Origin: Deinandra increscens subsp. villosa | Lineage: Eukaryota; Streptophyta; Magnoliopsida; Asterales; Asteraceae | Assembly (NCBI GenBank): GCA_039602395.1 | Contig: JBCNJP010000003.1 | Span: forward strand, 64,160,278-64,224,277 | Direction of reading: 5' to 3' | DNA: 64,000 nucleotides | Shown here: positions 11,434-23,749 of the stretch, in pieces | Layout: each line of letters begins with the position of its first letter | Numbering within the stretch: position 1 is the first letter of the stretch | The notes under the pieces: model-generated | The model's input: only the letters and a program-made list of their open reading frames with translations | Databases searched by the model: none | Told to the model about the DNA's origin: nothing | Translations under genes and position numbers: made by a program

Positions 11434-11793
11434 TGTAAAATCGAGATACGATCTTACTACTGTGTGTATCAATCAATCATAGTAACACACGGATGTAAAT
11501 AAGAGAATTCTTATTGATCACTTGAAGATATAAAGAAGTTCTCTCTAGTTTCTCTCTCTAGAAACACACACAGAAAGTGTAGAATGACTCATAGTGTTAA
11601 CATTCATTCTAACACGAACCTATTTATAGTTAGTGACTAAACAGGCTGCGTACCAAATGGTACGGGCGTACCATTTGGTTCGGCGGACCATTTAGTCCGG
11701 TGCCAATGATATTGTCACTAAAACTCATACTAAGACACGCTCACATAGATACAATACAAGAGACACATCATAGCATAAGTATATGCTCTAACA
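11434..11793 (-). repeat. 3' LTR of element 3
   Basis: 360 bp with a TATA box (- strand tataaata; tatttata at 11621-11628 on +). Upstream of it in the sense direction is a block of palindromic gtaccaaatggtac and ggaccatttagtcc units (about 11652-11702). It differs from the right LTR by only a few bases, so insertion is fairly recent. Confidence 0.85.
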
Positions 11794-12591
11794 AACTCCC
11801 CCTTAATGTGTAGTGTATCTATATTCTAACAAAACTTCGGTCTTCAATCTTCAACATCGCTGCATCCGATCTTCGACTTGAAATCTTGTCAGAAATAGAG
11901 CTTGCATGGTTGGATCACTCTTGAATCATCTTTGGTCTTCAAGATCCACTTGTGAAAAATACTTCAAACTCCCCCTTTCACCATGCTTGAGTCTTGACAC
12001 ACATAACCTGCAATTTCAGAAGACAGAAACGCGGTTTCCTTTTTCTTTTGAAAACTTAATTTAATCTTGGCTCAAAACTTCTCTTCGAAAATCCAAGATA
12101 GGTTTTTGAAATTTGATTTCATATCACATGTCGATCGGTCGAAAACAAATAAGAAATAAAATCTTTTTGCCTTTTTGAAACTTTATATCAAAACACACCG
12201 AAAATCTTTTTTGACTTTTCAGATATGAAACATAAATGCAATAAAGAATCAGACACTATTTTTGTCTTTTGCGAGAAAGATCACAACTTGGGATCATATT
12301 GAACATAACATGCTGAACTACATTTCAATTTCAATTACTTCAGCACACAAGTCATGTTGATTACTGGTATAATTCGTCCATCTTAAACTCATACACAATC
12401 ATACTCATAACATCTGGATATGTTAATGTATTGATTAGGTTTGCTTTGACCAGTGTACCCCACACTATCAGACATACTCAGATATGTATTTTCTTTTATA
12501 GCACACTTTGTGATTTCATTTGTGATTTGATCACATAATGATTGTATTCATGATTTAGTCAACCTTGTTCCATGCAAAAAGAAATAAGAAC

Positions 12592-12830
12592 GTTAAATCG
12601 TTTACCTTAAGGTCGATCTTTCGATACGCAGATAAGGCCTCGAATTTAACAAAATAAGAAAATAAAACAAGTTGAAATTGTATAACTCAACAACAATAAG
12701 GTCGGTACTCCCGTACACGCAGAGAAAATCCGATGAGTTATACGAAACACCGAAGAAAATAAAGCAGAACGTCAAACGAACAACAATCAGGTCGATCTTT
12801 CGATACGCAGAGAAAGTCCGAACGTTTGAC
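12592..12830 (-). other. Three tandem structured hairpins (element 3)
   Basis: Units 12592-12650, 12680-12743 and 12771-12830 correspond to units 3, 2 and 1 of element 1 on the opposite strand. Arms: GTTAAATCG/CGAATTTAAC (7 outer pairs kept), GTATAACTCA/TGAGTTATAC and GTCAAACG/CGTTTGAC. Inner stem-loop and spacer lengths match element 1. The LTRs of the two elements are unrelated, so conservation of this block in a non-coding tail suggests selection. Confidence 0.75.
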
Positions 12831-15800
12831 AAAATAAAGAAAATCAAACAAGTTTAAATCTTTGCAAAATGAACACATGTATACACAGTGACTTTTCATT
12901 TTCTTTTTCACATATCTTTTCTTGATATATCATGAGATATACATCAAGATGTTGTCCACTTGGTCAAGCATTAGTATTTAATGTGTTTATCACATCTGAA
13001 TACTTTCTGGTTTAATGTCGAGCCTACCAAGCACATCGAACAATGATCTTATGGCTTTTTCATCTAATTTATCCACGAGTCAGACACGTAAGCCAATGTA
13101 CCATCATTTCCCAATCATGTCGGATACAATTTATCATTTTTCAATGTTTTTGTATTTTTCCATTTTTTCTCCCCCTTAAAATGAAAACTCTATTTTTGGA
13201 TTTTCATTTAACAAAAAACAAAAAGACATTATTTTTGGTTTTTCAATTTTCTCCCCCTAAACTACATACGAAATGCATTAAAGAAAGAAAATTGACCTCT
13301 CGACATGGAATACCTTGCAGTTTTAGCTTTCAGAAAAATTGCAATTTTGAAATTGATATCACATGTAATTTAACTTAAATCAGCAGAATACTCCTCTATC
13401 AGCAACTTTTCAATCACCAATAGATCTTCTAGAAGTACCTGCACACTGGTCAAACACGTCAGTTTATAAATGACCCGAAGCGAATCCCCTCTAGTCGACC
13501 AGTATCTTGGTTTCCTTTCGAAACCACTTTAGGTTTCCAAATTTGTTGTTTTGGTAAATCAGTATCTGATGAACCAATCACAGTCGATTGTGACGAACAA
13601 CCTACATATGGAATATTTTGAAAACGAGGAATAAATCTTCCTTGAGAAGCAGCAGGAACCGAACAATCTTGTGCCAGATGCCCTTTTTGTCGGCAATTAT
13701 AACACAAGCGATTGTTGACATTTCGGCGTTTCGGAATCTGCAAAGCTTCACAAACATATTCATCTCCAAAATGATCATAAAAATTATCGAAAACCTGGAA
13801 TCGATGATCATGAACCCATTTTGATGTCGGGCTCTTTGAAGTAGAATTTGAACCTCCAGAAGAATATTTAGCACCTTGTTTCTTCTTGGTCTTTGAATCA
13901 ACATTCTTCACAAAAACTTCAGATATCTTCTGAGCATCCACGCAATGTAGCGGGAATTCTTTGTCAGAAAATATTTGTTCTGAAACTTTGAGTTTATAAA
14001 ACCTCTCCGGTTGAACTTTGTCAGCCTTGAAAACATCTTTTCGAACGTGCTTCAAATTAACTTTCTTCAAATTCTGTTGCTCTTGAACCTTTGAAACATT
14101 CACTTTAACCTGTTTCTTTTGAAATCCCAACCCTGTATGTTTTCCAGAAACCTTCTCTTCTGAACCAGATGTTTTACGCCCGGTCTTTGCAAGACGAGAG
14201 AACTCTGTTTTGATCTTGGTAATATCGTTGGGAGCATCAACAATAGTTTTAACAATATCAGTTGTTGAACGTGCAGATTTCTCTTTGCCATTAGATGAAG
14301 AATCAGACACAACCTTTGTAACTTCAGAAATTTCAACATCTTTTCCTTTGTTCTCTTTCTGTTCTTCAACCAATTTGGAACCAACAAACTCCGAATAATC
14401 ACCAGTCTCAACCTTGTCTTTCAAATCATGAAGTCCTTCTTTGAGACTTCCTGGTGGTGACACAGTTTTGTTGAACATCTTCTCAAAGTTGTCATCTTTT
14501 ACCAAGAAACTTGTAAAAGATTGTGAATTAGTAACATTGTTCAAAAGACGTTTTGAATCAATGACTTCTACTTTCTGATCAGAAATCTTTTGTTGAGCTT
14601 CAGCCAACTCCTTTTCAGTTGTAATCAACTTCTTTGCCACTTTGTGAGTTTCATACTTTTGCAATCTTAACTCATCTAGTCCAGCCCACAATTCCTTCTG
14701 CAGCTTATCTTCATTTCTTTTCTGAATATCTAAATTTGCATTTTGCAACTAGTTCACTCTAACCAACTCCCTCTTCTCATTAAGTAACTTTTCCATATCA
14801 AACTGATAGGATTGAATCTTAGTAGCTTGATCATCAAAGAGTTTAGTAAGAGTATCAAGTCTGGACTTTGATTTGTCAAAAAGATTTTGAAAATCATTTG
14901 TTGTATCTGCAGCATCATCCTTCCATTTGTTCGCTTCTTGAACTAATGCAACATTTTCTTCAGATAACTTTGTAATTTTCTGTTCAAACTCCTGTTTAAC
15001 ACTTTGAAAATTTGATTCTTTCTCAACAACTTCTGCTTGAAAATCTGAAAACTTTTCTTTCTGAGAAGAGAATTCTTGAATTAGAGCTTCTAACTTTTGC
15101 TGTTCATTTGCCAATTCTTCTATCCTTCTTTTATTTTTCCTCAATCAACAACCCATTTTCCTTTATCAATCCTTGCATCGTCTTGTCTTTCTGAGAACAA
15201 AACTCACAAACAGATTCATAGCCACTATTTCCAGAACCACTTATTTCAGATTTAGAATCAGTTACTTCTACGTCATCATCACTATGAACAACTTGAGCAA
15301 TCAAAGCACAAAATGCAGACTCATCAGGTTCATCAGCAGCCCAATCATAATCTACATTCCAGGGTTTTGATGCAGAAGTAATAGCAGTTAAAGCAATTGG
15401 TTGAGAATCATCAGAAGTTCGTTCCCAGTTATATTGTTTATCAACTTGAGAAACTAAAGCTGTTGGAGGCTTTGATGAAGATGCATTTGTTTTTGAACAT
15501 TCACGAGCAAAATGTCCAAAATTAGAACATTTGAAACATTTTGCCTTTGATTTATCTATTCCAACCTTGCCATCTGGATTTAAACTTTGATAGCCTGTCT
15601 TCTTTTTGAATCTTTTAACTCTTTGAGCTAACATCGCCAGTTGCCAATTGATATCCATTTGCTCAAGATTATCAGGATCAACCTGATCAAAATCTTCTTC
15701 AATCAGATTAGATGTTGTCAAACCACCATTCAGCAATCCATAATATGAAGATAACAAAGCTGAAATTAATGCCAAATGTTCATCCGGTGTTTTTGCTGAA

Positions 15801-16472
15801 AATGAAGCCTGATTTGAATGAGTTGGAATAGTAAAGTTACATCCTCTTGATGAATTTCCAGAATTTCCTGAACCATGACCAGCAACAAAAGCTGTTTGAG
15901 GTGGATCTGATGAATCAACACCAAATGATTTAGACTTCGCATTGATACTTGCAGAATTTTGACCATGATACAATTCTGGATTCTGTAATTGAGCAGTTGA
16001 TTTATTTGATGTCATCATTTCCATTTCTCTAGCCTGAAGCTTTCCAGTTAAATCATGAAATGATAATTCAGAATATTCTTTGTCATGGGTAAGCAATAAC
16101 ACATAACTTTCCCACTTTTCTGGTAATGCTTCCATCAATTTCTCCTTCACTTCCTCCTCGGTCTTTTCAATTTTAACCACTTTCATCTCACTAATCAGAT
16201 GTGAAAACCTTGAAACAAGAGCAAAAATATTTTCTTTTTCATATTGTTGAAAGTTTTCAAATTCCTTGTTTAACACTTTTCGTCTACTCTTCTTGTATTG
16301 GTCATTGCCTTCACATCGAGCAGATAAAGCATCCCACAACTGTTTAGCTTTCTTGCAAGTGCTGAATTGATGCAACAGCTCAGTAGGTAAAGCCATGGTA
16401 AGATAACCATAAACTTTTTGTTCATGCTCATAACTTTTTCTTTCATCCTTATCAAAATCTTGAATTTCTTTA

Positions 16473-18772
16473 TGTGACATCCGAGAATTTCAAGGTTTAC
16501 TTCCGTTAGACAATCTCCGTTAGTTACGTTATAAGTGTTAACTTAGTAACTAATGCTTAACTAGGCCGAATACGTCCACGACCTTTGGTTGATCACCGAA
16601 CCNNNNNNNNNNNNNNNNNNNNNNNNNNNNNNNNNNNNNNNNNNNNNNNNNNNNNNNNNNNNNNNNNNNNNNNNNNNNNNNNNNNNNNNNNNNNNNNNNN
16701 NNNNNNNNNNNNNNNNNNNNNNNNNNNNNNNNNNNNNNNNNNNNNNNNNNNNNNNNNNNNNNNNNNNNNNNNNNNNNNNNNNNNNNNNNNNNNNNNNNNN
16801 NNNNNNNNNNNNNNNNNNNNNNNNNNNNNNNNNNNNNNNNNNNNNNNNNNNNNNNNNNNNNNNNNNNNNNNNNNNNNNNNNNNNNNNNNNNNNNNNNNNN
16901 NNNNNNNNNNNNNNNNNNNNNNNNNNNNNNNNNNNNNNNNNNNNNNNNNNNNNNNNNNNNNNNNNNNNNNNNNNNNNNNNNNNNNNNNNNNNNNNNNNNN
17001 NNNNNNNNNNNNNNNNNNNNNNNNNNNNNNNNNNNNNNNNNNNNNNNNNNNNNNNNNNNNNNNNNNNNNNNNNNNNNNNNNNNNNNNNNNNNNNNNNNNN
17101 NNTTCATCCAGCGACACTATGTAGCGAAACTGTAGTGTCGCCGGGTAAACCAACCAGACCTGTCCGAACGAAACTACCGAGCGAAATTCCTTGAACGAAA
17201 GTTCAAACCAGTTTCGGGCGAAACTAGGCTAGCGAAACTGTGCCAACAGTTTCGAGCGAAACTAGCCTAGCGAAACTGTGTCATCGGGTATTGCCTAGCG
17301 AAAGTGCTGCCCGTGCACACAGCGAAACTGCCTAGCGAATCTATGCTAGCGAAACTGTGACCAGACCTAAACCCAAACTTGTGCAACTTACTCGAATGCT
17401 ATGCTACGACTTACATGAATATACTATGATGAAACATGTTTGATTTCTGATTTATGTGAACCCTTGTTTATGATCAACCATCGGTGTCGTGTGTCGTTAT
17501 GTCGTGTCGTAGTTCCAACGTGCTATGTTATGGGCCATAGTAACGATAAGTTAATAATTAGACACAAAACTAATACTTAAGACCTAAACGTGTTCATAGG
17601 TCTTCGATAAGCAATCAATATTTGGATTATTTAGCAAGCGTAGCAGTGCAACCCAAGGTGAGTGTCACTAACCCGTTTACTGTGAGCCCGTTTGGGACAC
17701 ACTGAATAACCTTATGAAAAACAATGCTGACAACTTTATGAGTGCTATGCACTACTTGATGAAACTGAAAACTTAGAGTGCTATGCACCTACTTGATGAA
17801 CTTGAAGTGTTTTATGGGAAGCACTTGTGAAATACTCAAACAACTATTTCTAAAACAAACTGAAAATGTTTTCAGGATTCGTGAAAACCCAAAGTAAACC
17901 ATTTTAATATGACTAGTGTAGGTTAAAGTCTAAACCACATGATATCACATGATTTCTAAGGATTGCCTTATAACTGAAAAAGTCCTCAACTTAATTGTAC
18001 CATTAATTGTAAAGCGAGGGGATATTGGGTAGATCTACTGGAGTTTGACAAACTCCGCCTCGTGACACTGGAGGTGCACGGAGGTACAATATCAGCCTAT
18101 CTGACCGTGATCCCGAGAGGACACGGGGGAGGCAAAGCCGCGATGACATATGTCTGCAAAACAAAATAGCTGGAGGCTCTGCCACTACAATTATCGGTCA
18201 GCTTTGGTACAAACTTCCTTAGTGCATGGAACAACGGATTAGCTACCCGCGATATCGGTTGAGCACTTTAACTATACAAAACTAGTACATACCAGATAAC
18301 GTAGGTTACGGACAATACTTTTACTAAACCACAACACTATGATTTTGGTTATCATTAAGCATTGCTTTTCACAATTAAATTGTACATAAGAATATGTTTA
18401 TACGACTATGATGTATGAGACCGGGCCACTGCATGACAAGCCCACTGTGAACTCACCAACCGTTTGGTTGACACTTGCGTGGTTTAAACTTTTGCAGATC
18501 GCTAAGGAGTATCCGGATCGGGTTGGCATGGCACACGAAGACATTTTATTTTTAGTTAAACTTAATTGAGAATTTAAAACACTGATTTTGTAAAGCACGA
18601 GGTTAGTGCTAAAGACAATGTTTTCCGTTGCGTACTGTTAAACGGTTTTTATTATTAATGTTTGGACTTTACTCTGATTCGTTTAGTATTTGTAACTAAT
18701 GGTTGTTGTCCTGGTTTGCTCGCACCCCTTAACGGTATAAACTCCGTTAGTGGTTGATTTGGGGGTCTGACA
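16473..18772 (+). mobile_element. Solo gypsy LTR nested in gag of element 3
   Basis: Begins tgtgacatccgag and ends gggggtctgaca, with the duplication cttta on both sides (16468-16472 and 18773-18777). Same family as the LTRs at 23750 and 30752. No internal sequence is left, so it arose by LTR-LTR recombination. Contains a 500-N gap. Orientation is given as that of the related gypsy element at 24.6 kb. Confidence 0.85.
16603..17102. other. Assembly gap of 500 N
   Basis: Exactly 500 N, a common placeholder for a gap of unknown size, inside the solo LTR. Comparison with the copy at 30752 suggests roughly 0.8 kb lies between the flanking sequences. Confidence 0.95.
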
Positions 18773-19182
18773 CTTTATACTCTCCATCTTCAGTTGGACG
18801 TACATACAATGTTCGAATCGGAATCCACAAATCAATATCATTTGTGCTGATGTATGCAGAAAAACGTTGCTTCCAATTTTGATAATCTTCCAACTTCAAC
18901 AGCTTAGGAACTTTCTGACTTGTTCCTATTTCATTATCAAAATTGAGCATAGCTTGTACCGTGCTTTGCATAGCTGCAAACGCTTGAAAATCAGACATTT
19001 TTCACCAAAAATGATACTTCAAAACTTCAAACTCAAAAACGAAGGTGTTAGAATTTGATTTTGAAAATCAACTTTGAACGAACAATGTAGTGCTCGTCGA
19101 GACGATCGATTTGAGTACTTATGGCTCTCATAGCGATTTACAATGCAAAAGTTATGACCCTTTGAAGAAACTGCCAGCGGAC

Positions 19183-19258
19183 CAGATTTCAGCGGACCAA
19201 ATTTGGTACGGCGGACCAAAATGGTACAGCGGACCAAAATGGTACAGCGGACCAAAAA
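19183..19258. repeat. Tandem gcggacc/aaaatggtaca repeat next to the primer site
   Basis: About four copies of a ~20-bp unit (gcggaccaaaatggtaca) in the leader of element 3. It shares its words (ggacc, ccaaatggtac) with the palindromic block in the LTRs of the same element. Confidence 0.65.
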
Positions 19259-19568
19259 AATAACTGCCACGGACCAACTTGAAGATTGCCTAGCGGACCA
19301 ACGGCGGACCAGCAATAGACCAAATGTTCTTGAGGCAGACCAGAAACGTACCACGCTGATTTTGACGGATTTTCACGAATTTTGGCAGTTTGGACTTGAA
19401 TTTGCTTCAGAAAGGTGCGAAATCTCACTAGGAACACTCAGAAATCATTTTTTTTTACCTCGGAAACACTCAGAATTTAAAGAATTTGATGAAAAATGAA
19501 GAAAACCCACACTTTCTCACTCTAAAATCCGAAAATTGATCAAAAACACAGCAGTAGAGCAACCAAAT

Positions 19569-19580
19569 GCTCTGATACCA
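19569..19580 (-). promoter_or_regulatory. Primer-binding site of element 3
   Basis: The - strand reads tggtatcagagc two bases inside the 5' LTR, matching the 3' end of initiator tRNA-Met as used by many plant copia and gypsy elements. Confidence 0.8.
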
Positions 19581-19582
19581 CT

Positions 19583-19941
19583 TGTAAAACCGAGATACAA
19601 TCTTACTACTGCGTGTATCAATCAATCATAGTAAACACGGATGTAAATAAGAAAATTCTTATTGATCACTTGAAGATACAAAGAAGTTCTCTCTAGTTTC
19701 TCTCTCTAGAAACACACACAAGAAGTGTAGAATGACTCAGAGTGTTAACATTCATTCTAACACGAACCTATTTATAGTTAGTGACTAAACAAGCTGCGTA
19801 CCAAATGGTACGGGCGTACCATTTGGTCCGGCGGACCATTTAGTCCGGTGCCAATGATATTGTCACTAAAACTCATACTAAGACACGCTCACATAGATAC
19901 AATACACGAGACACATCATAGCATAGGTATATGCTCTAACA
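19583..19941 (-). repeat. 5' LTR of element 3
   Basis: 359 bp, pair of 11434-11793. TATA box on - strand (19769-19776), with the palindromic gtaccaaatggtac / ggaccatttagtcc block at about 19799-19850. Confidence 0.85.
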
Positions 19942-19946
19942 ATAAC

Positions 19947-22325
19947 TCTCTTTTTAGTGGAATTGAATTTAAAGGTAGATTTGTGATTATGTTTTTGTTG
20001 GTAGCAATGTGAGAGAATAGGATATGTTCATAGGTTTATACATGAGTATTGTTTTAATTTTAAAAGATCAAGTTTTATAATTTTTCTCTGTTAGAATTGA
20101 AGTCGGTATCATTTAGTTTGGCTGTTTTTAGGTGGTTCTGTTTAGTTTGAGTATGTTATTTATAAGATTTTGTCAATCTTAAACAGAATATCAAGGGATA
20201 TATAAACTACTTTTCTGTGATTATATGTTTCAGTCCATTACACACTTTATATGTCTATTCTATGTTTGATTTCAAATATGGGTCATTCTTTGGGTGATTT
20301 GGGTTGAAAGGAATTAAAAGTATTGCTGGTACAACTTTCCCCTAATTGGGTTGCATGATATGGCAACATGGGTGATTTGGGTTGAAAGGAATTAAAAGTA
20401 TTGCTGTTATCCATTTGCTACATTTGGTTTTATATGAGTTTGCGGCGTTTTATGACTATGAAATGCCTTAGATTCATAGGTGCTTGATGAGATTAGATTT
20501 AGTGTTATACTTACAGTTCCCTTTTTTGCTCTCTGTTTACCTATGGACATTGATTTTTCGATCATATATTTCCTGGCTGTTGCTTATTCGCTTTATCGTA
20601 TATAACCGTACATCACATATTTTCCTGTTGTTCTATTGTAATATGCGTGCTTCAAGTGAATCTCCTAAGTGTACATCCATTCACCTTGGCACACAACGAG
20701 AACCACATTGTCTTCACTAAAGTGATCATAACGCATGTCGCATTCCACTTCACTAAAGTGTATATAAATGGGTTAATTTCAAATTTGAATGAATTTGATT
20801 TTAAAAAATCTGTACATCTGCTGTTCATATATATGAATTTTGTATTATGGTAGTATAAGCTTCATATGTGCTATATATTGAGAAAGAATTTGTTTGACCT
20901 CAATTTTATTTCTATAATAGATGTATTATATAGTATGTGTTCTTTTTAGTTCTTTACTTAATTAATTTCATTTCTTCAACTCATCAACATCACTTTCTAC
21001 AATAATATCCTCTTTTTCATTTAACAAACTTTTTCATTTCCAAATGTTCAATTTATTTGATTTTCCTTTGAGATCGTATGCAACATGCTCAAAAGTACCG
21101 CTCAATCCTGCTAATGTTGGTTTTAAACACATCGCAAATTTATATTCTAATGGTATCCACACTTTGTGCAATGCAAATTTATATTCTATGTTCTGTTTGT
21201 CATTGGTTCAATTGATGTAATGATAGCTGGCAACAGGTATCAACTTATGTACAACTTGCTTAACTCCTGAAAGATTGTTGAATACATGAAAGATAAATTT
21301 AATTATCTTTGACATCAAGTTATTAGTGTATATTGCTTCTGTCCTTGCATATTGACTATTCTAAAGAGGTAATATTGTTGATTGATGTATAGGTTCAGAA
21401 GTCATCATATGGTAATTCCAAAATACCTACAAATCAAGTAATCAACAGTGCAAGGTATGTTCAATTCTAATGTTTTACAAGTTATAAAATGTGGGAGCAT
21501 CTCAACTCGTTATGATGATTTCCATAAATCTGAAACACCGATCTGAGCCTTTGGTTTATAGAATTTATCTTACATTTGTTGCTCCTTCTCTGACTAATTG
21601 GGGTTTCAAATCTGTCAGTGATGGACCTTTAAGATGATTATGTTTACTGCTTTGAGTTAACTACCTATGATGGCTTCCACAGATATTTAACATAGATATG
21701 AGCTTTTGGTTTATTTAAAATATATTTTATTTACTTAGCTGTATATTTTCCATAACAATGGAGTCGATTTGGTTTTATTAATCTGTTTTTATTTATTGTT
21801 TTTGTCCTCAAAATTCTTCTATTATTGTACACCTTTAGAGTTGAGAATGCTTTGGTATAAACTTAGTTTACGTGGTCAAATATTTGTAAATAGTTGTAAA
21901 TAAAGATTACAACACCAGTTAAAAATAAATTACATAAGTTATAAATGTTCATTTATGTAATTGTTATAACTTACAAACTAATAACTGTTGTTACTTAACT
22001 CAATTAGTTAATCCACATAACCGGATACAACAAAGAGTTGGGTTGTGTACTTTGATTGTTACTCCCTGTTGTACTTTGATGGTTACTCCCTGTTGTACTT
22101 GCTGTTTTATTTGGATTATTCTCTACTTTTCTACATGTTTAAATCGGATTGTGTGTTTGTGTTTGTACTCTTGCATAGTGTTTACATTTGTGTCTAATGT
22201 ATTAGGATTAGCTGTTTGTCATGGTTTACTTTTACAGACTGGCTTTATTTAGTTATGTTTTAGTGTGGTTCTTATATAGGTTAGCATTTTCTTTACAGGT
22301 TTTTAATATTATTTCAATTTTATGA
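19947..22325. other. Non-coding flank, possible intron sequence
   Basis: AT-rich with no recognised protein. A 55-60 nt stretch near 21393-21454 is bracketed by splice-like signals (gtatag before, caaggtatgt after) but has no recognisable coding content. A small repeat of gggtgatttgggttgaaaggaattaaaagtattgct words occurs at about 20295-20405. No gene is called. Confidence 0.4.
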
Positions 22326-22896
22326 AGAAGGGCCAGCTATGCCTTTGAACATAAATAATCTTAGAAAAATTACCATATGAACACCATCTGTTGTAAGTGA
22401 CACTAATTTCATCTTTTATAACTAACACTTATATTACTGCTGCAAAACTCTATGCATTTAGAGCTCCAGGCCCAAACAGTAAGCGGATGCTGATTCTGAA
22501 CCTTTCTATGTCATGTATCTAATGAGTTTTTGGCAAACGGGCTGCCCGCCGTAACATGCGGGTGACGGGTCAACCACTATATATTAACGATAGGAATTTC
22601 TTAGCTGTGAGTTGTTTTACTGTATTTTGTTATGACCAATGAAGGTGCGCCACGTGTGCATGTTGCCACGTGTGCAAGTTGCCATGTGGGCGATGTTGAT
22701 TAATTGTTTTTGGATTGTGTATTAGTCTTTTAGGTTATATGTTTGGTTTTCAATTTAATTATCAAGTATTTATGTGTGTGTAGTGTATATATACTCTATT
22801 TGCAAGCCCATAGCCACCCTTTTTTTCACACAGATAAATTATAGGGACGTAACGAGATCCGAAAATCATGCAGACGCAGAAGAAGAAACCAGAAGA

Positions 22897-22937
22897 ATGG
22901 GGGCGGTACCAAAGAGTTCAACGACTCTAATTCACAG
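22897..22937 (+). CDS. Putative orphan first coding exon
   Basis: ATG at 22897 is followed by 13 codons and a good donor (attcacag then gtattt). A TATA-like tatatata lies about 110 bp upstream (22785) with a purine-rich leader between. The frame is also open upstream, so the start is not certain. Thirteen residues are too few to identify a family. The Harbinger transposon starts 266 bp into what would be intron 1, and no matching second exon was recognised. The same exon is duplicated at 29899. Confidence 0.3.
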
Positions 22938-23202
22938 GTATTTGATCTTACCATTGCCTGTTGCATTGTTGAAATATTTCATTACTATTTGGTTAATTCC
23001 TGTTGAGCTTGAGTCTTTAAATATAGGATCAGCAGTCATACTTTGACAACAATCATTGCTAACAAATATATGCACTCTTAATTTGTTATAAATAAATGAA
23101 GTTTCTATGCTTCTACAATGTATTAGTTACCCTCCTCCGCAAGTGGTCAAATTCTTGTTTATATTATACTGTATCGAAATGAAATAAAGGATGAGGGGCT
23201 GA

Positions 23203-23749
23203 GGATGGGGGGTATGGTTGCCTAAGGCAACCATTTGAATCATAGAGGCAACCAATCATGTTGTGACAACAGGAGAGAGAAAAAGTTTGCCTAAATGATG
23301 TTTTGGAGGTGGGTATGGTTGCCTAAATCATGTTTTAGGCAAACTTTTTTTTCTTTTTTTTTAAACAAAAACAATTACATAAAATAAAATAAAAACATAA
23401 AATTCATTAATTTAAAAATAAAAATTACAAAGTCCTAAAATAAAATAAAAAATTACCAAATTCCTAAAAAAAAAATAAACAACCACCATTTTTCTTCAAA
23501 TTAAAAAAATAACATACAAATCTAGGTTGGAGGATTTGCGTTTAGCTCTGCTTCCGTTAGCTCGACCTCCAAGTTTGCGGCGATGTGCTCCGTAATGTCG
23601 AATCGTAGCTGAAAGTGTGTCTCGCTATCCCGTATCTCCATATAAACATCCTCATTGTCGTTCGGCTGGACTGGAGGATCACGAATGTGTACCGGTGATA
23701 TAGCCGCGCCCTCGTCTTTCAGTGTCATGTTGTGAAGTATCATGCAAGC
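23203..23749 (-). pseudogene. Harbinger left end and transposase C-terminus, copy A
   Basis: Begins with the terminal repeat ggatggggggtatg after tga, as at 30205. The last ~75 codons of the Harbinger transposase (- strand, 23522-23749) are present. The frame ends abruptly at the gypsy LTR (start 23750, with caagc at 23745-23749). The rest of this transposon copy is absent; its right part exists only once, at 33370-34743. Confidence 0.8.

Larger units (their letters stand above)
13459..18998 (-). pseudogene. Large two-knuckle Gag gene of element 3, disrupted
   Basis: On the - strand the frame opens at ATG 18998 and is copia-type Gag (UBN2-like; W-K-Q-R-F, L-W-D-A-L). It is cut at 18778 by a nested solo LTR with duplicated cttta and resumes at 16472. 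A first CCHC knuckle (C-F-K-C, H, C) is at about 15496-15541. A frameshift occurs near 15135, then comes a long coiled coil. An in-frame TAG at 14749-14751 breaks it, and the frame ends with a second CCHC knuckle (C-Y-N-C, H, C; 13663-13706) and a W-K-P-K-V-V-S-K tail at 13459. Without the breaks it would be over 1000 residues, long for a copia Gag, with a coiled coil between two knuckles. It now has three lesions. Confidence 0.8.
11434..19941 (-). mobile_element. Gag-only LTR retrotransposon 3 (complete ends)
   Basis: Two near-identical LTRs (11434-11793 and 19583-19941) begin TG and end CA, and the element is flanked by the 5-bp duplication ataac (11429-11433 and 19942-19946). On the - strand the order is 5' LTR, tRNA-Met primer site (19569-19580), leader, a long two-knuckle gag, three hairpins, polypurine tract (11794-11805) and 3' LTR. 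No protease, integrase or reverse transcriptase is present. About 8.5 kb including the 2.3-kb solo LTR nested in gag. The structure fits a TR-GAG-like non-autonomous copia derivative. Confidence 0.85.

Noticed and set aside
16550..17194. Open frames across the N region on both strands
   Set aside because: They consist almost only of unknown residues from the gap.
20484..20853. Short ORFs of 68-78 codons
   Set aside because: No motif, low-complexity hydrophobic content and no splice or start context supporting a gene.
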